Below, one piece after another: positions 29,515 through 32,487 of a stretch of DNA of 32,487 bases. Both the position numbers and the translations under genes were made by a program. The notes under the pieces were generated by a model. That model saw nothing but the letters and a program-made list of their open reading frames with translations. It was not told where the DNA came from and did no database searches. The stretch is from NCBI GenBank assembly GCA_024224155.1, contig JAAENP010000124.1, forward strand, positions 1 through 32,487. Reading direction: 5' to 3'. The stretch is from a bacterium (GTDB lineage Bacteria > Acidobacteriota > Thermoanaerobaculia > Multivoradales > JAHEKO01). The number at the start of each line of letters is the position of its first letter. Position 1 is the stretch's first letter.

Positions 29515-30714
29515 CTACGGACGCTCGCAGTACTCGACGGCGAAGCTCATGTAGAAGGCGGCGGCGCGCACGAGATGCTCGATCTCGACTCTCTCGTTGG
29601 GCGCGTGGGCCCACTTCTCATGGCCGGGGCCGAAGCCGACCGTCGGAATATCGGCGAGGCCGGCGGTGGCGACGCCGTTCGTGCTGAACACCCAATAGCC
29701 GAGATGCGCGTCGCTGCCGAAGGCGCTTCGGTGCCCTCGAATCGCCGCCTCCATGGCCGGGTGAGTCAGCTCCGTTTGCCAGGAGGGAAAGTACTTCTTG
29801 GTTGGGTAGGAGAGGCCGGTGTAGCTCGGTGTGTCGTACTCGAGAACCGTGACCTTGGCTTGCTTCTTCTGCACCGACGGCAGGGAGTTGAGCTCCTCGA
29901 TCACGGTTTCCTCTGTTTCACCGGTCGTCAGGCGCCGATCCAGGTGGATCGTGCAGCCGTCGGCTACCGCGCACAGGCTGGGTGAGGTCGAGCGGATCTG
30001 GCTGATGGTGACCGAGCCCTTGCCGAGCGGCTCGTGCGGCTTGAGCATCCCGTCGAGCCGTTCGATGTCCTCGATGATGTCGGCCATCTTGTAGACGGCG
30101 TTGATACCGCGAGCCGGCGCCGAGCCGTGACAAGAGATGCCCTCTGTCGAAATCTCGATCTCCATTCGACCGCGCTGGCCGCGGTAGATGGCGAGACTGG
30201 TCGGTTCGGTGATGACAACAACGTCGGGCCGGAGTTGGTCTTCGTTGACCAGATATTGCCAGCAGAGGCCGTCACAATCTTCTTCCTGGACTGTGGCAGT
30301 CACGTAGAGCGACAGATCGGCGGGTATCAGCCCGTTCTTCTTTAGCAGAGCAGCCGCGTAGACGGATGAAGCGACACCGCCTTTCATGTCGGTGGTGCCT
30401 TTGCCGAAGATCGCGCCGTCCTTCACCACCGGGTCGAACGGGTCTGTCTCCCAGAGAGCCGGCTGGCTGACGTCGACGGTGTCGACGTGGCCGTCGAGAG
30501 CGATCGAGCGCGGCCCCGAGCCGACGCGTCCAATGAGGTTACCCATCGGGTCGCCCCGGACCTCGTCGAACTCGAGCTGGTTCATCTCGCGCTCGATGCG
30601 GTGGACAACCCGCTCTTCGTCACTGCTGAGCGATGGGATAGCGACGATGTCACGCAGGAACTCGACCAGGTCGTCCTCGGACGCCTTGGCGATCTCGTGG
30701 AAGTTGTTGTTCAT
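29515..30714 (-). CDS. ygeY: YgeY-type M20 hydrolase
   Basis: This 399-aa M20-family metallohydrolase is linked to the selenium/purine locus in other bacteria. The dizinc site is complete: H76 and D78 (DGHVDTV), bridging D109 (GKGTTDMKGG), E144-E145 with the context VQEEDCDGLCWQY, E170 (ITEPT), and the late His in WAHAPNE near 376. The DCDGLCWQY stretch and GISCHGSAP mark the YgeY subgroup rather than general peptidases. In the purine pathway YgeY is assigned to hydrolysing ureido-amino-acid intermediates. It converges with ygfK (10 bp apart) and follows the PLP enzyme by 13 bp, so it is the third gene visible in the arcC operon. Confidence 0.9.
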   Translation of the reverse strand: MNNNFHEIAKASEDDLVEFLRDIVAIPSLSSDEERVVHRIEREMNQLEFDEVRGDPMGNLIGRVGSGPRSIALDGHVDTVDVSQPALWETDPFDPVVKDGAIFGKGTTDMKGGVASSVYAAALLKKNGLIPADLSLYVTATVQEEDCDGLCWQYLVNEDQLRPDVVVITEPTSLAIYRGQRGRMEIEISTEGISCHGSAPARGINAVYKMADIIEDIERLDGMLKPHEPLGKGSVTISQIRSTSPSLCAVADGCTIHLDRRLTTGETEETVIEELNSLPSVQKKQAKVTVLEYDTPSYTGLSYPTKKYFPSWQTELTHPAMEAAIRGHRSAFGSDAHLGYWVFSTNGVATAGLADIPTVGFGPGHEKWAHAPNERVEIEHLVRAAAFYMSFAVEYCERP

Positions 30715-30727
30715 TTCGACACTCTCC

Positions 30728-31987
30728 TTATAGACCGAGAGCTGCTTCGGCGGATTCTACAGTTGGCTCGATCACTTCGGGTTCGCCGGCGACGCGGCGC
30801 GCCGAGGCAATGTCCTTCAAGCCACTGCCGGTGAGAAGACAGACGACCCGCTCACTGCTGCCGAGGTCGGCGGTGGCCGCCATCTTTTTGAGAGCCGCCC
30901 AGACCGTCGCGCACGAGGGCTCGACGAAGACGCCGGCCAGTCGCGCGATCTCGGTGACCGCGGCGAGGATCTCGTCGTCGGGAACCGTCACCGCTTCGCC
31001 ACCGGATTCGATGACCGCTCGGGCGGCCGCGAGGCCGTCGCGCGGTAGATCCACCGAGATCGAGTCGGCGACCGTGGTGGCCTCCACCGCCTCGACCTCG
31101 ACCCGGCTCCAGTCGATCGAGCCGGATTCGGTGGGCTCCGCTTGGAGGGTGTGGACGGTGTTGCTGATGGCGGCGCTGCCCTCCGACTGCGCACAGACGA
31201 GTCGGGGCAGACGATCGATCAGGCCGACAGCCCGCAGATCTCTGAAACCCTTCCAGACTCCGCTGATGATGTTGCCGTCGCCGACCGGCACGACCACCGT
31301 GTCGGGAGCCGTCCAGCCAAGCTGTTCACAGAGCTCGAAGGAGCAGGTCTTCTTGCCCTCGCGCGTGTAGGGGTTGTAGCCGGTGTTGCGGTTGAACCAG
31401 CCACGCTGATTGCACACCTCGAAGCACAGGTCGAAGGCGTCGTCGTAGGTGCCTCGGACGGCCAGCACTCGAGCCCCGAAAACGAGCAGTTGGGCGATCT
31501 TTGCGGCCGGCGCTTGCTCGGGAACGAAAACCACACACGGCACGCCGACGCTCGCCGCCATGCAGGCCATCGAGCTGCCGGCGTTGCCGGTGCTCGCCCC
31601 GGCGACCACCGCCGCTCCTAGCTCGCGGGCGCGGGTGATCGCAACGGCACTGGCGCGATCCTTGAACGAAGCGCTCGGGTTGAGACCCTCGTCTTTGAGA
31701 AAGAGATGCTCGAGCCCCACCCGACGCCCCAGGCGCTGCGCTTGGTACAGCGGGGTGGCGCCGACGCGCAGGGCAGGTGCGAGCGAGAGATCGCCCAGCG
31801 GCAGGAGCGGTGCGTATTTGAAGATGTCGTGTCGGACTCCACTGAACGGCAGTCTCGGGTCAAGGGTGGCCTGGAGTCTGCTGTAGTCGTAGGTCACGTC
31901 GAGATTGCCACCGCAGGTGGGACAGACGTAACCGCCAAAGTTGGCGGGTTGGCTACCGCCGCAGGCAAAGCACTCGAATCCGCTCAT
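30728..31987 (-). CDS. Threonine-synthase-like PLP enzyme in the purine operon
   Basis: The protein has about 419 residues. A zinc ribbon at the front (two Cys pairs, FECFACGG and YVCPTCGG) precedes a fold-type II PLP domain with SFKDRAS (Schiff-base Lys near 109), ASTGNAGSS (phosphate loop) and VPVGDGNIISG. This layout is typical of bacterial threonine synthases. The expected gene at this place is ygeX (diaminopropionate ammonia-lyase), also fold-type II but without the zinc ribbon. I read the protein as possibly a functional substitute that deaminates the amino-acid product of YgeY, but an ordinary threonine synthase is an equal alternative. The ATG at 31987 is used here; a second ATG lies at 31993. 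It is 16-22 bp after carbamate kinase. Confidence 0.88.
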   Translation of the reverse strand: MSGFECFACGGSQPANFGGYVCPTCGGNLDVTYDYSRLQATLDPRLPFSGVRHDIFKYAPLLPLGDLSLAPALRVGATPLYQAQRLGRRVGLEHLFLKDEGLNPSASFKDRASAVAITRARELGAAVVAGASTGNAGSSMACMAASVGVPCVVFVPEQAPAAKIAQLLVFGARVLAVRGTYDDAFDLCFEVCNQRGWFNRNTGYNPYTREGKKTCSFELCEQLGWTAPDTVVVPVGDGNIISGVWKGFRDLRAVGLIDRLPRLVCAQSEGSAAISNTVHTLQAEPTESGSIDWSRVEVEAVEATTVADSISVDLPRDGLAAARAVIESGGEAVTVPDDEILAAVTEIARLAGVFVEPSCATVWAALKKMAATADLGSSERVVCLLTGSGLKDIASARRVAGEPEVIEPTVESAEAALGL

Positions 31988-32009
31988 GAACATGTGATCG
32001 GCCCTGCTT

Positions 32010-32487
32010 TCAGCCCACGATGTGGGTGCCGGTTTTTCCTTGGATGGCCTCTTCGAGGAGCTCGGGTCTGGTGATGATCACTCTCTTGCCCCCGTGTTCG
32101 AGAAAGTCAATCGCCGCCTCGATCTTGGGCTTCATGCTGCCCGGCGCGAAGTGCCCCTCGTCCAGGTACCGCTTGGCGTCGTCGATCGTGATCTCGTCCA
32201 GATCCTGCTGATCCGGCTTGCCGAAGTTGATCGCGACCTTCGCGACAGCGGTCGACAGAAGAAACAGTTCGGCGCCGAGGTTCTTGGCCAGCAGACAGGA
32301 GGCGAGGTCTTTGTCGATGACCGCGGCGACTCCCTTTAGGTCTCCATTCGGCTCTCGAACCACCGGAATCCCGCCGCCGCCGACAGTGACGACCGGAATG
32401 TCCGCGTCCACGAGAACGCGGATCGCCTCCTCCTCGGCTATCTCGAGCTGTCTTGGTGACGGCTCCACACGTCTCCAGCCTCGGTTC
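32010..32487 (-). CDS. arcC: Carbamate kinase, C-terminal half (cut by window edge)
   Basis: About 159 codons are visible and the 5' half lies beyond the right edge. The sequence opens NRGWRRVEPSPRQ (family: RGWRRVVPSPKP). It continues with VVTVGGGGIPVV, GVAAVIDKDLAS, KVAINFGKPDQQ, GHFAPGSMKPKIEAA and ends GKTGTHIVG; all are carbamate kinase signatures. The enzyme makes ATP from carbamoyl phosphate and ADP, and in E. coli its homolog YqeA is part of the purine/selenium locus. Here it is followed 16 bp downstream by the PLP enzyme and then ygeY on the same strand, which points to energy gain from purine breakdown. Confidence 0.93.
   Translation of the reverse strand, partial: NRGWRRVEPSPRQLEIAEEEAIRVLVDADIPVVTVGGGGIPVVREPNGDLKGVAAVIDKDLASCLLAKNLGAELFLLSTAVAKVAINFGKPDQQDLDEITIDDAKRYLDEGHFAPGSMKPKIEAAIDFLEHGGKRVIITRPELLEEAIQGKTGTHIVG

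Overview
The window is GC-rich, tightly packed bacterial DNA. The best taxonomic hint is the pair of genes at 3.1-8.4 kb. One encodes an export-signal protein with a GWxTD-like front part, Ig-like modules and a von Willebrand A domain of the kind typical of Acidobacteriota. An SBBP-repeat protein and a serine hydrolase with a CARDB-like tail fit the same picture. I read it as a Gram-negative Acidobacteriota-type chromosome, by inference only.

Left part (1-10.5 kb). A membrane protein runs off the left edge, with ETG repeats encoded by a 9-nt tandem repeat. Next come a secreted SBBP-repeat protein, a gap of about 830 bp holding a tRNA-3'-end-like fragment, a two-gene operon (predicted outer-membrane barrel, then GWxTD/VWA protein), a gap of about 600 bp holding a degraded Rep-like fragment, and an exported serine hydrolase.

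Right part (10.5-32.5 kb). Nearly every gene here points to purine and nucleobase use. There is an adenosine-kinase-like PfkB kinase facing an NCS2 permease. A minus-strand operon encodes xanthine dehydrogenase (FeS/FAD then Mo subunit), a small membrane protein and guanine deaminase. A second minus-strand operon encodes an AzgA-type purine permease, a cytosine-deaminase-like amidohydrolase and an SLC13-type transporter with four TrkA-C domains. A plus-strand pair encodes a shortened SsnA-like amidohydrolase and a long YgfK-like flavin/iron-sulfur oxidoreductase. A third minus-strand operon, cut by the right edge, encodes carbamate kinase, a threonine-synthase-like PLP enzyme and YgeY.

How they could fit together (inference). 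Permeases import bases. Guanine deaminase and xanthine dehydrogenase convert them to xanthine and urate. YgfK and SsnA would handle the reduced or opened ring. YgeY and the PLP enzyme would process the ureido/amino-acid remnant. Carbamate kinase would harvest ATP from carbamoyl phosphate. This is the E. coli ssnA-ygfK / ygeXY-yqeA gene set, known from anaerobic purine breakdown, here joined to a classical xanthine dehydrogenase and with several members altered. The altered members are the most interesting part: a threonine-synthase-like protein in place of YgeX, an SsnA lacking its N-terminal subdomain, an enlarged YgfK, and a deaminase lacking one metal ligand. No hyuA, ygeW, xdhD, ygfM or selenium-maturation gene is seen; some may lie beyond the right edge.
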